From contig VZSE01002505.1 of assembly GCA_013398275.1 (NCBI GenBank), forward strand, positions 392,682-456,681: DNA of 64,000 nt, given 5' to 3'. The notes below the pieces were generated by a model. The model saw only the letters and a program-made list of their open reading frames with translations, made no database searches and was not told the origin of the DNA. Shown here one piece after another: positions 1 to 12,662 of the stretch (positions within the stretch are counted from its first letter, which is position 1; every line of letters starts with the position of its first letter). The DNA comes from Promerops cafer (Eukaryota; Chordata; Aves; Passeriformes; Nectariniidae). A program made the translations under genes and the position numbers.

Positions 1-2879
1 GTCACTTGCAGCAGAGAGGCTTTCCCAGCCAGCCAGTCTCCAACATGAAACACGACGCGTGGTTCTTCCCTCCCAAACACGGGCTTTGCATTTTTCCCTG
101 ATTCATTTCATAATGCTTTCCCTGGCTCTCTCCTCCAGCCTACACAAGCTCCCTGTATGGGATCTCTGCCCCTGAGTGTATCGACTCAAACATCTTCTAG
201 TACCAGATTCCAGTATCTGCTGGAAGCCAGAGCCTTGTGGTTTCTTCCTGTAACCAGTGCTAACCAACTACTACTGGCTCCTGCAGCAGACACGTTCTTA
301 AATGTCAATTCACTTCAACCAAGACACGGTTTGGAGCACCAACTGGTCAGATATTTGAAATGAGACAGTGAAAACAGTGAAATTTCGATGGTAAATACCT
401 GACTAAATGTATGCTTTTAATGCCAACACCAGAAACAGAAAAAGCACAAGAGAAAATTTTGTAGTTACGAATGCACTACATGCTATTAAAAAATATGCCC
501 CCAGGACTCATGACTGACTCCCACAATACCTGTTAGCCTATTTGCAAAACTGATGATAATAATGATGTTTTAAAGAGCAAATTATAATATTAAGAGTAAT
601 GAATAAACTTACTTTTCAAAATACATAAGGAGTAAATTATCAAGGGTTCGCAGCTGAGAAAAAATTGAAGTGTTCATATTTATCTGTAATTCTAACATTT
701 CATCTGAAATAATTGCTTCCAGAGCCAGCAGGTTTGTGGGTTTGTAATAGAAATAGTATCCTCAGTAAAGGAAAATTGTAAAAAAATTGTTAGAAGGAAA
801 TACTGCCAACTGAAAGGGGGAAAAAAAAAAATCAAAGGAAAATACTCTGCCTGGACATTTCCAAGGAACCCACATGAAAGTGTTCACAAAGCCCTGTGGA
901 AATGTACATCAACATATAACAACCTTTAACAAGCTTCTCCCCCCCGCTCCATAGTATTGCACAAATTTTTGTCTTAAACAGAGTTTAAGACCAAGATTGA
1001 TTTGATACAAAATAAAATCAAATTAAATATAAAACACCAGCTACTGTTCTGAATAGTGAATGTTACTGTATTCATTGGATACAACATATTGAGAAAGTAT
1101 ATGTAAGACAAAAATAGTAGAGTGCTCCATGCATTTACATTGCTCCCATTTAAAGCAATCAATTACTTATTTATATGCATTTTAAAAGCCACGGTAAAAA
1201 CACAATAAAACTTTCAAAGTCGCTGCCTCTTTCACAACCCAGAAATTCTAAAAAGTAAGGGATAAAAACTGTCAGATTTTTATTTTACATATATTCATAC
1301 ACATATTCATTCAGTCACACTGACTAAAGTCAACTCTAACTGTGACCCACGGCGTTCCAAGGATTAGGTTCATGACCTCAGAGCATTTTAATTCTTTTCT
1401 AGATGAGGTTATTAATAATGTTTACTGTAGTTGAAAACATTGCACATAAATTGCAGTCTTGTGCAAAATTTATGGCATGTGGCAGTGAAACTAGAGCCTG
1501 AAATCTTAAAAGAAGAAACAAACCCCCCTAAACCCCTCAATAACAGTACTTTTGTGCCCCAATACTGCCACAGCTTTTAAGTAAGATCTCTTTCTTTTCC
1601 CACCACAAGTGTGGCACAGCTGCATCCCAAAGAGGATTTATAAACAAGTTCAGACAAGCACTCAAGTTTAACAGCACCTTGTACAGTCTTCCCACTCCGA
1701 TATGAAAATATCTGTGATATTCCTTTACTAAAATACCTGAAATACCTACCAGAGCAAGAAAAAATTAACATCCTTTTCATCATCTCAGGTATTTTGAGGG
1801 AAGGTACCTTATCTTCAAGTAAAACCTGAAGAAAATGTAAACACAGTAGAAATATATAATATGCAGTGGAAACATACACAAACTAATTTCATAGAGGAAG
1901 GATAACCATGGGAGGTTTAGTATGGGAATTTCAATACTGTTCCTACTTAGGAAAATTCAGGCAGTGACAAGCAGCCCAAGCTCCAGAGTTCTGTTCCAAA
2001 TGAACACAAGTGAGCTGGCCACGGGCTTTTACAAAAGCACACTCTTGCCAGCTTAATTGAAAAGTTTAGAGACAAAATCCCTGCTTGGAAAACTTCATTA
2101 AAACGCCTTTTTTTTTCCCCAACATTTCAACACTTTTTAATTACATGTTCCTGTATCAGACAGAAATTGAAAAGTCAAGAAAAAAATTGACAGCAAGTAC
2201 ATACAAACTGAAAGATCAGCATCCACAATAACCATTCCCTCCTCCTCCTGCCACATCCCAGTGGTGGCCCACACAGTTCCCTTGGTGAGCTGTGCCCAGG
2301 CACTGCTCCTTGGAATGTGATGCTGCTGCTCCTCTGCCAGGAAAGCAGCAGGTCAGTCAGACTGTGCTGGGCCAGCCAGGCCACACAACACAGTCTCACT
2401 CCAAGCCTCCCGTTCTTTCTCAGCACAGAGAAGTCCCACATGAAGACAGCATTATTCCAAGATAGAACCTTACCAGTAGCCGTGACCCTTTTTCCATAGA
2501 GGACACTCTCACAGTACGAATGAACCCAGCTTGTCAGGAAAAGCAAGTTCTAAAGGCAGGAGAGTAGGACTATAACTCATACCAGCAAAAACCTGTAGCA
2601 ATTTGTTTGTTGGAAGTCAATGTGATCAACCTCATGTAGATTCGATTGCTTCCAGTCTAGGAAGTGGTGATGGGTCTGAAGCCTGTTGCTGTCAGAGTGC
2701 ATCACTCAGCAGTCATAATTATCTTTTGAAAATAATCAATGAACTGTCAAGGGGGGAAAAGTCCTGTCTAAGATAAGGGAAATAGAAGTATGCGTAAACG
2801 CCAGCAAGTTACATATAAAACTACATTTGAAAATGATTGAGAAATGTGGCAGAGTAAGGAATGAAGATTAGAATCATCA
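1..2879. other. SBF2: Intron 2 sequence, no gene recognised
   Basis: AT-rich unique sequence. It includes exon-like decoys on the minus strand at 613-653 and 2474-2549 (see findings). There is a slightly GC-richer stretch at about 2225-2420. No repeat family was recognised. Confidence 0.6.
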
Positions 2880-3425
2880 AATCATAGAATATTCTGAGTT
2901 GGAAGGGACCCATCAGGATCATCAAGTCCAACTCCTGGCCCTGCACAGGACACCCCAGGAGTCCCACCATGCGCCTGAGGGCATTGTCCAAACACTCTCG
3001 AGCTCTGTCAGGCTGGTGCTGTGACCACTGCCCTGGGGAGCTACTGCAGTGACACTACACCCTCGGGGTGCAGAACCTTTTCCTGATATCCAACCTAAAC
3101 TTCTCCTGACACAACTTCAGGCCAGTACCTTGAGTTCTGTCACTGGTCACTAGAGAGAAGAGATCAGTGCTTGCCCCTCCTCATACCCTCGTGAGGAAGT
3201 TTTAACTTCAACTGCAATGAGGTCAGTCCCTTTTCTCCAGGCTGAACAGAGCAAGAGACCTCAGCCACTCCTCAAACAGCTTCCCCTCCCACCTCCTCAT
3301 CTTCATGCCCTCCTCTGGTCACTCTCTAATAGCTTTGTATTTTTCCTATACTGTGGATCCCAAAAGTGCACGTGGGACTTGAGGTGAGGCCGCCCCAGTG
3401 CAGAGCAGAACAGGACAATCCCCTC
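2880..3425 (-). mobile_element. CR1 LINE fragment, 3' portion
   Basis: The left end carries ATCATAGAAT then GTTGGAAGGGACC, the reverse complement of the avian CR1 3' terminus, so the element's sense strand is minus. It continues through TCCAACTCCTGGCCCTGCAC, TATCCAACCTAAACTTCTCC and the lead-in CAGAGCAGAACAGGACAATCCCC. It is a 5'-truncated copy of about 550 nt with many point differences from what I recall of CR1, and no intact ORF. It lies in intron 2. Confidence 0.93.
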
Positions 3426-4732
3426 AATTACTACTAAGATAGGTTTCATCATGCATCAGAAGGAGAAAGCTTCTAAAAACTCATGATGACAATGGCTAAA
3501 ATAAGAGCAAAGATAAAATCCCTCAAAGAGGAGTGAAAAAACCCCTCTAAGAAGTCTTTCTATGTTATTGCTTCTTACAGGGGTTCCTAGGGAAGTTCCC
3601 AGAACAAAACTGTTTTGGAGGGGAAGATACAGAAGATTTTGGAAAATGAAAATGAAAGTATCAGAGAGCATGATTCCAAGTGTTCTGCGTAATCAAAATA
3701 TAAAATTAGATAATGCTAAATTGTGGTTTCTGAAGACAAGACAAGATAGGGTTATTGGATGTAGGCAAATGCTTCATCTGTTTATTAAGAGCATTATCCA
3801 GAATCTTTGCTTGCAAGTAGCAAACGGGCAGAAGACGTCAAATTACTGAACTAGTAACCCTACAGAAAAATAAATTACACTGGAAAAGAATCAGAAAGTC
3901 TTCTCTACGGCTAGATCATAAATCATCCATCTATTAACAGATTTTCAACAAAAGTAAATGGATGTACTCAACACAATAGAGTCACTTAGTAAAAAGTCTT
4001 TTAGCAGGAATATTCACCAAAAAAACCCTCAATCAAATTAAATTGACATGGTATAGGAGAACAGTTCTCTTTTGAAGCAATAAGCTATTCTTAAAAGTAA
4101 TAAGAAATGGTTGGTTTTCCCCAAGAGATGCAAATTAGATCTGTGATGGGCTCTGTGCATGTGTCATAGGGGCTGACTGACTTTTTGTTTGTTTTCTACA
4201 GATAATTTCTGAACATATCACAAACATTCAACAGTAAATTCATCAAGTCTGGGGACAGTAAAAGAATCTGGAACAGTCAATACTAAAGTCTTCTGTGATC
4301 ATACATGAGAGGGTCTTACAATACCAAGCAATTGGGTAACGAAGCATTGCACGTTCTCTAACTGAGAAGAGGAAACTAAAGCACATGAAAAAAGAACCCT
4401 GAAGATGCATATGCAATCTTCTTATCAATGCCAGACTTCTTGTTACCACTCAGGAAAGGGAACCTGAAACATGGTTCACTTTAACCACATTAGCTCAACT
4501 ATCAACAGTGTAATATCTCTAGCTGTAGCAGAATGACTAGATCTAAACGTATTTATCTGTTCCACTGCTAACTCCTGTTTAAAACATAGCCTTCCAAAAT
4601 TCATATGGTTCCCAGAGCAGTAATACAGACACTTTAGGAAGGGGAAGGGAGTACACACAGACCAGTAAAAGACAACCTTGCAGAAATTGTACCATCAGCA
4701 TTTTGCCATAGGTTGAAATTTAAACAGTAAGT
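3426..4732. other. SBF2: Intron 2 sequence between two CR1 copies
   Basis: Unique AT-rich sequence. The plus-strand open frame at 3562-3849 starts inside an acceptor-like TTGCTTCTTACAG and matches nothing I know. Nothing else supported. Confidence 0.6.
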
Positions 4733-5318
4733 CACAGAATCATGGAAAGGTTTGGATTGGAAGCAACCTGAAAGATCTTCTAAGTCCAACTCCCTGCCCA
4801 GGAACAGGAACACTTTCCACTACACCAGGCTACTAAGAGCCCCATCCAACCTGGCCTTAAACACTTCCAGGGATGGAGCATCCACAGCTGCTCTGGGCAA
4901 CCTGTTCCAGTGCCTCACCACTCCCATAGTGAATCTTCCTATCATCTAATCTAAACCCACTTTCCTTCAGTTTGAAGCCGTTCTCCCTTGTCCTGTCACT
5001 ACCTGCCCTTGCAAAAAGTCCCTCTCCAGCTCTCTTGTAGCACCACTTCAGGCACTGGAAGGCTGCCAGAAGAAGGTTTCCCTTGACCTTCTCTTCTCCA
5101 GGCTGCACAACCCCAGTTCTCTCAGCCTTTCCTCACAGGAGAGGTGCTCCAACCCTGTGATCATCTTGGTGGTCTCCTCTGGGCTCCCTCCAACAGCTCC
5201 ATGTCCTTCCTGTGCTAAGAACCAGAGCTGGATGCAGGGTTCCAGGTGGGATCTCACCAGAGCAGAGCAGAGGGGCAGAATCCCCTCGCTCACCTGCTGC
5301 CGACGCTGCTTTTTGCAG
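4733..5318 (-). mobile_element. CR1 LINE fragment, 3' portion
   Basis: It starts CACAGAATCATGGAAAGGTTTGGATTGGAAGCAACC, the reverse complement of a CR1 3' end. It runs through CACTACACCAGGCTACTAAGAGCCCCATCCAACC and ends near CACCTGCTGCCGACGCTGCT, which corresponds to the reverse transcriptase 3' part of CR1. Sense is minus and the copy is 5'-truncated. Open frames on both strands over this interval, up to 163 codons, are remnants or antisense shadows of CR1 ORF2 and not host genes. Confidence 0.94.
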
Positions 5319-6751
5319 TCTCGGCAGAAAGCACACACCCCCTGTGTGGGTTACTGGGGTCTGAAATGTGTAGGTGCACTTTGCAAATCTCATTTGCACA
5401 TTTCTAGACTGCATCTCAAATTAGGTAATTGGCTTTCTCCTCTCTCTCTGGATCAGTGCTGGCACAGAGAACCGCAGCCTCTCAAACAAGAAAACCCAAA
5501 GAAGAGGGGGCAACTCAAACTACAAGGAAATGATAGACAACCTCTGAGCACCTCATTCTTACCTCATTCAGCGCAGCACATCACCTACTGTGAAACTGAA
5601 ACTGAAAAAGCACATTCTTTTCTGCCACACTTAAAGCCACTCATCTGAAGAGACAGGAGTGATTAAGTCTCCTTCTTTGAACGCCCTTCAGAAACCACTA
5701 CTAAACTCAACTCCTCATTTAAATACGGCTTCCACTGTAGTAAGGCTCTTGCAACAGACGCGCAAGACATTACCCATAATAGGTGAAATAGTGCACATAA
5801 ATATGCTCTTACCTAACTCACCGTAGTAAATTCATACTTTAAAAGGAAAGCTTATAAGCACTATCATATTTAAGCAATAAGACATGAGGGTGTGCATATG
5901 CTGTAATAATGACACACCTTAATAATATAAGAAGTATGTCAACTATTATCCCATACTACACACCCTAAAATGCTTCAGCATAGATCCCATCTATGTATTT
6001 AACAAATTAAATTAGGATACGTAGAAAATATGTTTATTTAGTGGCTGATAAGCTCAAAATGTTTCATTAAAAAACCCAGCCAAAACATAAAACATGCCAC
6101 CAAATACTCCTTTTCAGGTAACGCTTTCCAACCATTTATTTTCATGATCAAAGTACAAATACAGACTGTTAAAAAATACTTGCATCATTAAATGTATTCA
6201 GATCCTGCAAGCAGAAGTTAAAAAAGGAAGGAGAGCCAAGGAAAATCTCTTGTTTTCTGTAATTTTGAAGTGTTCTTGAAAGCTTAATGATGAATTTTGA
6301 AAGAAAGGTACAGATGAAACCTTTAATTAAGTTCTTCTTTTTTTTTGTTAAACTGCTTCTGTCTTTCCATTTCAACAACCAAAGAAATAGTTCCATAAAA
6401 ACATGCCACATAGGTTATCTCTGTTAATTCTCAGTCTGAACTCACGGGCTGGAGTTAAGTGGTTTTAGCTGAACTCACACACAATACTACTTGCAGTCCA
6501 AAGCCAAAGTCAGCACAAAGATCGGACATTTGATTACATTTTCCTTAATTATATAATTGTTCACCTTGGATCAAACTGAAACCTGTTGGAAAATGTATTA
6601 TTGAACACTTCACTTAGCCTTTCCCACACAAAATATAATTATGTTTGTGGCAGCCAAAATAAACTAAATTTAACACTGATGTGCCTTCATTTTAAACCAA
6701 GCTAAAATATATTTAAGTATTTATTAATTGCATATGATTCCACAGAAGTTA

Positions 6752-6832
6752 TTACTGCAAAACATTTTTCTCAGGTATAGCAACTCAGTTTACTGCAAAA
6801 CATTTTTCTCAGGTATAGTTTCTCAGGTATAG
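6752..6832. repeat. Tandem duplication, 29-nt perfect units, period 38
   Basis: TTACTGCAAAACATTTTTCT followed by CAGGTATAG occurs at 6752-6780 and again at 6790-6818. The last 14 nt (TTTCTCAGGTATAG) are repeated a third time at 6819-6832. The identity of the units points to a fairly recent replication-slippage event. Confidence 0.95.
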
Positions 6833-9800
6833 CAAACAGTTACTTTCTTCAGCTAAGGTGCACTAGTACAAAAAACTGATACCAACAATCTTTCAAGCCT
6901 GATCAAACTTCACAAAGTTATTTATTGTATTTCCATTCACTTAATCACTCTTGGGTTATATAAAATGGAAACAAAGTTTCCCAAATCATATGAAGTTTTC
7001 ACTATTGTATTACCCAATCCCACAGAAAATTGTGGATATATATTTATTACAATAGTCAGTTTTCCAGCTACACAGCTGGAGATGCTGCTAATCTTTTGGA
7101 TGAAAGACATTCAGACACGAAATGACCAACACACATCCTTTTAAGTAACACTATTGATGAAAGTATAACAAGAATCAAATCTTGAATTCCAAACTAGAGA
7201 ACTTCAGCCATGCTTATATAAATGATTCAGCCATAACCCAAACCAGCAAGTGACTTTTCAGAGTCATTTTTGCTCCTCAGTGCCAGCACAATAACTCGCT
7301 GGGGATGCTGAAAAGCTGCTCGTGCAGAAGTGGCTGCTGCGAACACACATTGGTCATAGGAGCAAAATATTTAAATTGGGGGGAGGGGGAGAATGTACTC
7401 TCCACCCACTTTTTGAGAGGTCTTGCCAGTTCCTCTGCTTTTTGGGAGAAGCAGATCAAATCCAATATACGAGACATGAACCAGATATTCAAACGGTCCA
7501 ACAACAAATCTTCAAAATTGCAGATGCCAACAAGTCTCTACAAGTATATTACCAGGCCAGAATGCAGGAAAATCCTTGTGAAATAAGGTTTTCTGGTATG
7601 CAGTTATAGCAAATAATCATGAGGTGATGCAGAGAACTAGACAAATCTGGCATTCAAGGAATGTTAAAAACACTGAGGTCACGAATGCACACTGTAACTT
7701 TAGTACTCACTTCTTATCCCACTATTTTGACATTAAATCTAATTCATTCTTCATTCTAAGCTTATAAGCCATGATTTTAATGAACATCTCTCTTGTCCAC
7801 TGCTGCAACACATGTCAAAAAGGAAACAATATAGTTAAAAAATGAAGTGAGGTTGATTCTGCATATGCCATGTACATAACAGGAGTATTGCTTGTTTTTA
7901 AAATACTACATTATACCATAGATCTGTCTGTAAACCAAAAAACAGATCTTCTCTCTCGGATCAAAATTTTGAATTTACTTACATTTTTTTAGAATAATGC
8001 TTCCTGTACTCCCAGCTCACAAGTAAGCCTAAAAAAAGCAGCAAAATCCTAACTGCACTGGGCATTTTATTACTAAAAGAATATTTGGGTTGATTATAAT
8101 CCAGTGTGATATACTGCATGAATCCACATAAAGTAGTTATATAATCCAGCCTTGTCCTACCAGTCTGTTTCACACACACTAGAATGGATTTGTGTTGAAC
8201 AGCCTTTACTTAGATAAAGTGCTAAAACTAAGCTCTGAAGACACAGAGACCAGGGGAGAAGAGGGTGAGGGACATGAGCAGAAAGTTAAAGCCATTTCTT
8301 ATGTTAAATTCCCCACCATTTATGGCAGACTGACAACAGAAATACTAGCAGCTGAGTAAAACAGCAGATCACTTTATTTGGAGGTGGGAGGTGTGACTAC
8401 ACATTATGCATTATATTAAAATTGCTTCTATCCTAATTTTATATATGTACTAGTTGCTTTTGTCCAAGTAACTTGGCAGAGATTCAAATCAGAAATATAC
8501 TTTAAAAAAAAGAAAAAAGACATTTTTGACTTGAGGACAACCAATACTGTTCAGTAATAGGGCATGATCTGCTTTTCTGATCTCCTTTTGTTGACATAAA
8601 TAAAAGATCATTTCACATCCAAGTTAAGGAACCAGCCAGTGTAAAGGAAAGATGAGCAAGAGGTTTGAGGACACCTTTGTGACAAAATCTGGACAGAACA
8701 GTTTCTTTAAAAAGTAGTACCTTAGAGCATCAGTAACCTTTATGTTAGAAACATAAACCCAAGAAGGGCAGGAGGGGGAGCAGGGGGAATTTGCTTTTTT
8801 CTAGGGAAACATGCAGAGAGCAGGTGATATTTTAAAGGATACGAACCTGCAAGACTTGTGATATCCAGTCAGGGAAGCTCAAGTTCCAAACATCATCCAA
8901 GAGAAGACTTGGGTGTGAGAGTTCTCCCTGTTTGCCCAGGTTCACTCCACAGCTCAGATTTAATTAATTGCAGTCTGAGCAATAGCTACAAACCGTGCAA
9001 GGATCACCATAAAAGCAGCATTAGCCACAAGTAAAGCCTCAACTGCCTCCTCTCCAAATCTGGAAGCTGGAGCTTCATTGATTCATATTAGCAGCCAGTT
9101 GAAATGCTTCATTTATTACTCTATTTTAGATATAGAAATAAACTTCATTTTTAGTTTATGCTGGTGTCCATGACAGCTAAATAAAAGCACCTGTTCAAGT
9201 GATGCTTTGACAGTCCATGAAAAACACAGACACTGCAACCCAACAGACTCAAGAGAGGTCTCTCTTAGCAACGTTTTAAAAAGTTCTAACACTCCATGGA
9301 CCAGCTGCACCATGAGTACTCACCTTAAAAATCTGCCCCTTCTGAAGGTTTGGGCCTGCACTGGTTTATTTCTGACATCCACAGGGCAATGAGGATAGAG
9401 AAAGAAGGAGAAGTTTTGCTAGGAGCAGTCCAGGTAAGCTGCTGGCAAAACTACTGGTTCCACACTTGGAATTCATTACAAGAAGCCATGCTTGTGGCAG
9501 ATCCCCACTCAGGAGAAGTTCAAAGACAAAAATTGTTCTTGGTGACTAGCCCTAAAATAAGCACTTACAAATCACATCTGAATATAGTTATATTTTTCTT
9601 CTTCCTCTTAACACAAACTGTATTTTGCATATAGAAGTACATTATTTCATTACTCTTTTACCTTATTATGACCAAACCCAAACTCCTGTTACAACAAATA
9701 TATAGAAAATTATTATTTATTGACTTCTACTTAAAATAAGACTTCTTCAGTAAAATTCTCATAGTCATTTACCAAATCCATACTGAAATTAGGATCAGAA

Positions 9801-11555
9801 CCACAACAGAAATTATAAAATACCAATTACTAAAGAATAATACAGGAGGAAGAAGGCCATCTAAACAGCCTAGCCACCTTTTGTATCTTCTAACCTTCCA
9901 GTTCATTCATAAACTTATTTTTCTACCTACAAATGCCAGGTTTGTATAGAAGAAAACAATTTGTTACATGTTACTGGGATACAGACAAGAGTCCAAAAAG
10001 GTTGTACAATAAAACCTGCACATTTCAAAGTGGTTCTGCCAATTCCATGCAATCACCCAAAAGCCAGCACCACCATGCTGTACAGAAACAATATTAAGTA
10101 GTGTTTGCTTTATAAACAAACAACACAACATCCCAACCTCAGGATTCATAAACTCTGAGCTCTGCTTGAGACTTCAGTTAGTGGTAGTGCTGGAGGCCAA
10201 CAGGCTACTTTTGAAATTTCTTAAGAAACAAAAAAAAATTAAGAATAAACTTCCAAGACCTTTGCCAAGGATTCTGCATGGCACAGCCTCAGTCAGACAC
10301 TGAAGCACTGGAATCAGCTGCTTCTGCATGGGTGCTGTGTCAGGTGTATGCCTGGAGCCACTCTGACCTGTATGGAATCTGGAAATCAGAAATTATACCA
10401 AGTGGGAACTGCAGAAAACCTCTGCACTGATCTTTCTGTTTGGCTTCCAACTGGATAATGCAGTGATAAAATGAGCTGTGGCCCACGGAATGCACAAAAT
10501 TGTGAAGTATCATCACAAGATTTATTAATGTTCTTTTCTGTTCTTTGGTGAACACAACTAGGACACACCTTTTATAATTTATTATGAATAAGCACTTACA
10601 CTGTATAAAGGCTTCAAAAAAGTTTTCAAGTTTAAGAAGCCAAGCTTTAAAATCACGAAGATTATTTAAGCCAGCAGAAGAAACCTGCATCCAAACACAA
10701 CAAAATTTATGTAGAGTACAAACTAAAAGGTCGGTCAAACTGGGGAGTTGGGGGAATATAATGTTTTACAAGTCCTACTGGTTAGAAATTCTTAGCATGA
10801 AAAGTATAAGCTTTAACAAAACACAAACCATTAACAAATTTGCTCAGAAAAAAAGTAAAATACCCTTTATTTTCAATTCATCTGTTTTCTTGAACTATTA
10901 GAAAACATTCCAAAGTGATTTACAGTCATAGGAATCAACTTCACAGATAAATTATTTCTGGATTCCCAGAACACACTCAAGGACCCAGTTCAAGTTTCAC
11001 AATCTTGTCTCCAGCCCAATAGGCTGTGTTTGATTAGATGCACATCATCTGCCTTTCTGCTCCTCCACACAACCCCAGAGAGGGTCGCTTTGTGACAACT
11101 GGATATATGGCTATAAATCCAACACACAGCGCTCTCGCTGGCTGGCATTCTCCAAAACCACACAAATTCTCAGCTCCCTGCACAAACACACAGAAAAACC
11201 AAACCAACCAACCAAAAAACCCCAGAAACGTCAGTCAAAAAATTGTCTGAACTATACCACTTCAACAGTACAAGAAGTTCCAATTTCTTACAGAAAGCTG
11301 ACAGATAATCTGTAATAAGGAGCGGAAACAAAACATAGGATTTAAAACAACAAACTGGAAAGTGGTTGTGAGGTAATTCAGTGCCTTTCAGGATTGTTAC
11401 ATTTGTCCAATTCTCTCTGGTAGATACAGGAAGATGATCCAATGGTGACATGAAGTTTGCTGTACTTAACAGCGAGGGCAAACACCTGACAATCCCCCCC
11501 AGAGACCAGGTCTCATCTCCCATGGTAATCCACAATATTTCTTCATTCATCTCCA

Positions 11556-11593
11556 TTCTGATGTCCCAGTCTGGTTCTGATGTCCCAGTCTGG
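11556..11593. repeat. Perfect 19-nt tandem duplication
   Basis: TTCTGATGTCCCAGTCTGG occurs twice head to tail with no spacer. Confidence 0.96.
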
Positions 11594-12639
11594 TACCTCA
11601 CCATGGCTCTTTCTGCAGAGAAGCAAATGCCAACGCACACGGGAGAGCCAGGGCCTTCACTTTTCAGATTAACAAATCTAAGAAGAACCTCAGGAGATTA
11701 TCCAAGCAATTCCCCTTTCCACATCATACTATTAGCCCCACGCATGTCATTCTCCATCAGAAACAAATAATACTGCTCAAAATTTTCATTCTAAATAGCA
11801 CGAGCTCCATCTATTTAAACATTTTTCACTGTTTACACCAAATCTCCTTTGCTAGACAATCCATTTGCTCACCATATTCTCAAAGGACATGGAGAACAGT
11901 TCATCCTCTTCATTTTATTTATCTGAAGGTTATTTGTGGAGACAACAGATGGGGAAATGTAGACACTGTACACAACTAACTTTGAGAGGTACAGCCATCT
12001 GCACGGGGCACAAGGAAAAACTGGGAACAGGAGTTTTGTGTAACAACAGAACTGGATGTTATAGTGAACACGAATTCATTTCAATTCATTTCTGTGTGGT
12101 TGGGTCAACATAAAAACCGTGCTGTAAACCCAGAAGGAGCAGCACTCACAGGAGTTTTATCTGACTTAGAAATGTACAGTGGTTTGTGTCTTTCCAAATA
12201 AACTGCTCTTTTATTGCTTGCATTCCAAACTTATATGGATTTGTGTTCATATAGAATTATTCTGAAATCATCTTCAGGGATGATTAGTCCAAAGTGTAAT
12301 AGGTCACTTAGGCTAAAGAACCTCCTCTGATGTTAAGGACATGCTCAGCTTTTCAAAAACATGTGTCACTCCACAGTCATGTGCTGCATTCATCCAAGTT
12401 AACTTTCAAGTACAAACTAACATTTTTGGAAAAACACAAAGCACATCCGTAACCAGGCTATTCATAAAGTTGAAAATAATTAAAACCATAATTTTTTTCC
12501 CCATAATTTTTGCTCTCACATATAAAACAATAGGATTTCTGCTTTTCAGTTTTGGTTTCTGGAGACACAGCCCATTTTCATATCGTGTGTTTGAGATGTA
12601 TGATGCTCTCCCCTTTTGGTCAACAGTCTTTCAAGAGCT

Positions 12640-12662
12640 TTTTTTAAAAAAAAAAAAAAAAA
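12640..12662. repeat. T7A17 homopolymer junction
   Basis: A short T run followed by 17 A and then A-rich AACAAGGAACAACAAAAAAC. Low complexity with no attached element recognised. Confidence 0.9.

Noticed and set aside
613..653. 41-nt minus-strand exon-like interval LRTLDNLLLMYFE
   Set aside because: Good acceptor and GTAAGT donor but only 13 codons and no match to SBF2 exon 3; kept out of the annotation.
5560..5610. Minus-strand donor and acceptor-like pair around 5565-5590
   Set aside because: All three frames between the sites contain stops.
4857..5648. Several overlapping open frames of 80-163 codons on both strands
   Set aside because: They lie in, or run out of, the CR1 copy at 4733-5318 and are remnants or antisense shadows of its ORF2.
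6169..6230. Minus-strand interval after a good acceptor (TTAACTTCTGCTTGCAG) reading DLNTFNDASIF then stop
   Set aside because: Looks like a terminal exon, but SBF2 cannot end here and no poly(A) signal is placed suitably; treated as chance.
7983..8028. 46-nt minus-strand exon-like interval (LLVSWEYRKHYSKK)
   Set aside because: Good borders but very short and unrelated to SBF2; indistinguishable from chance.
8847..8960. Minus-strand frame reading LLLDDVWNLSFPDWISQVLQ, reminiscent of an NB-ARC kinase-2 motif (LLLDDVW)
   Set aside because: The donor (GTTCGT) is poor, no pyrimidine-rich acceptor is present, and no P-loop or other NB-ARC motif is nearby; probably coincidence.
11170..11640. 156-codon minus-strand open frame
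   Set aside because: No family resemblance and ends in translation of an A/C-rich low-complexity stretch; length is within chance for a 64-kb search.
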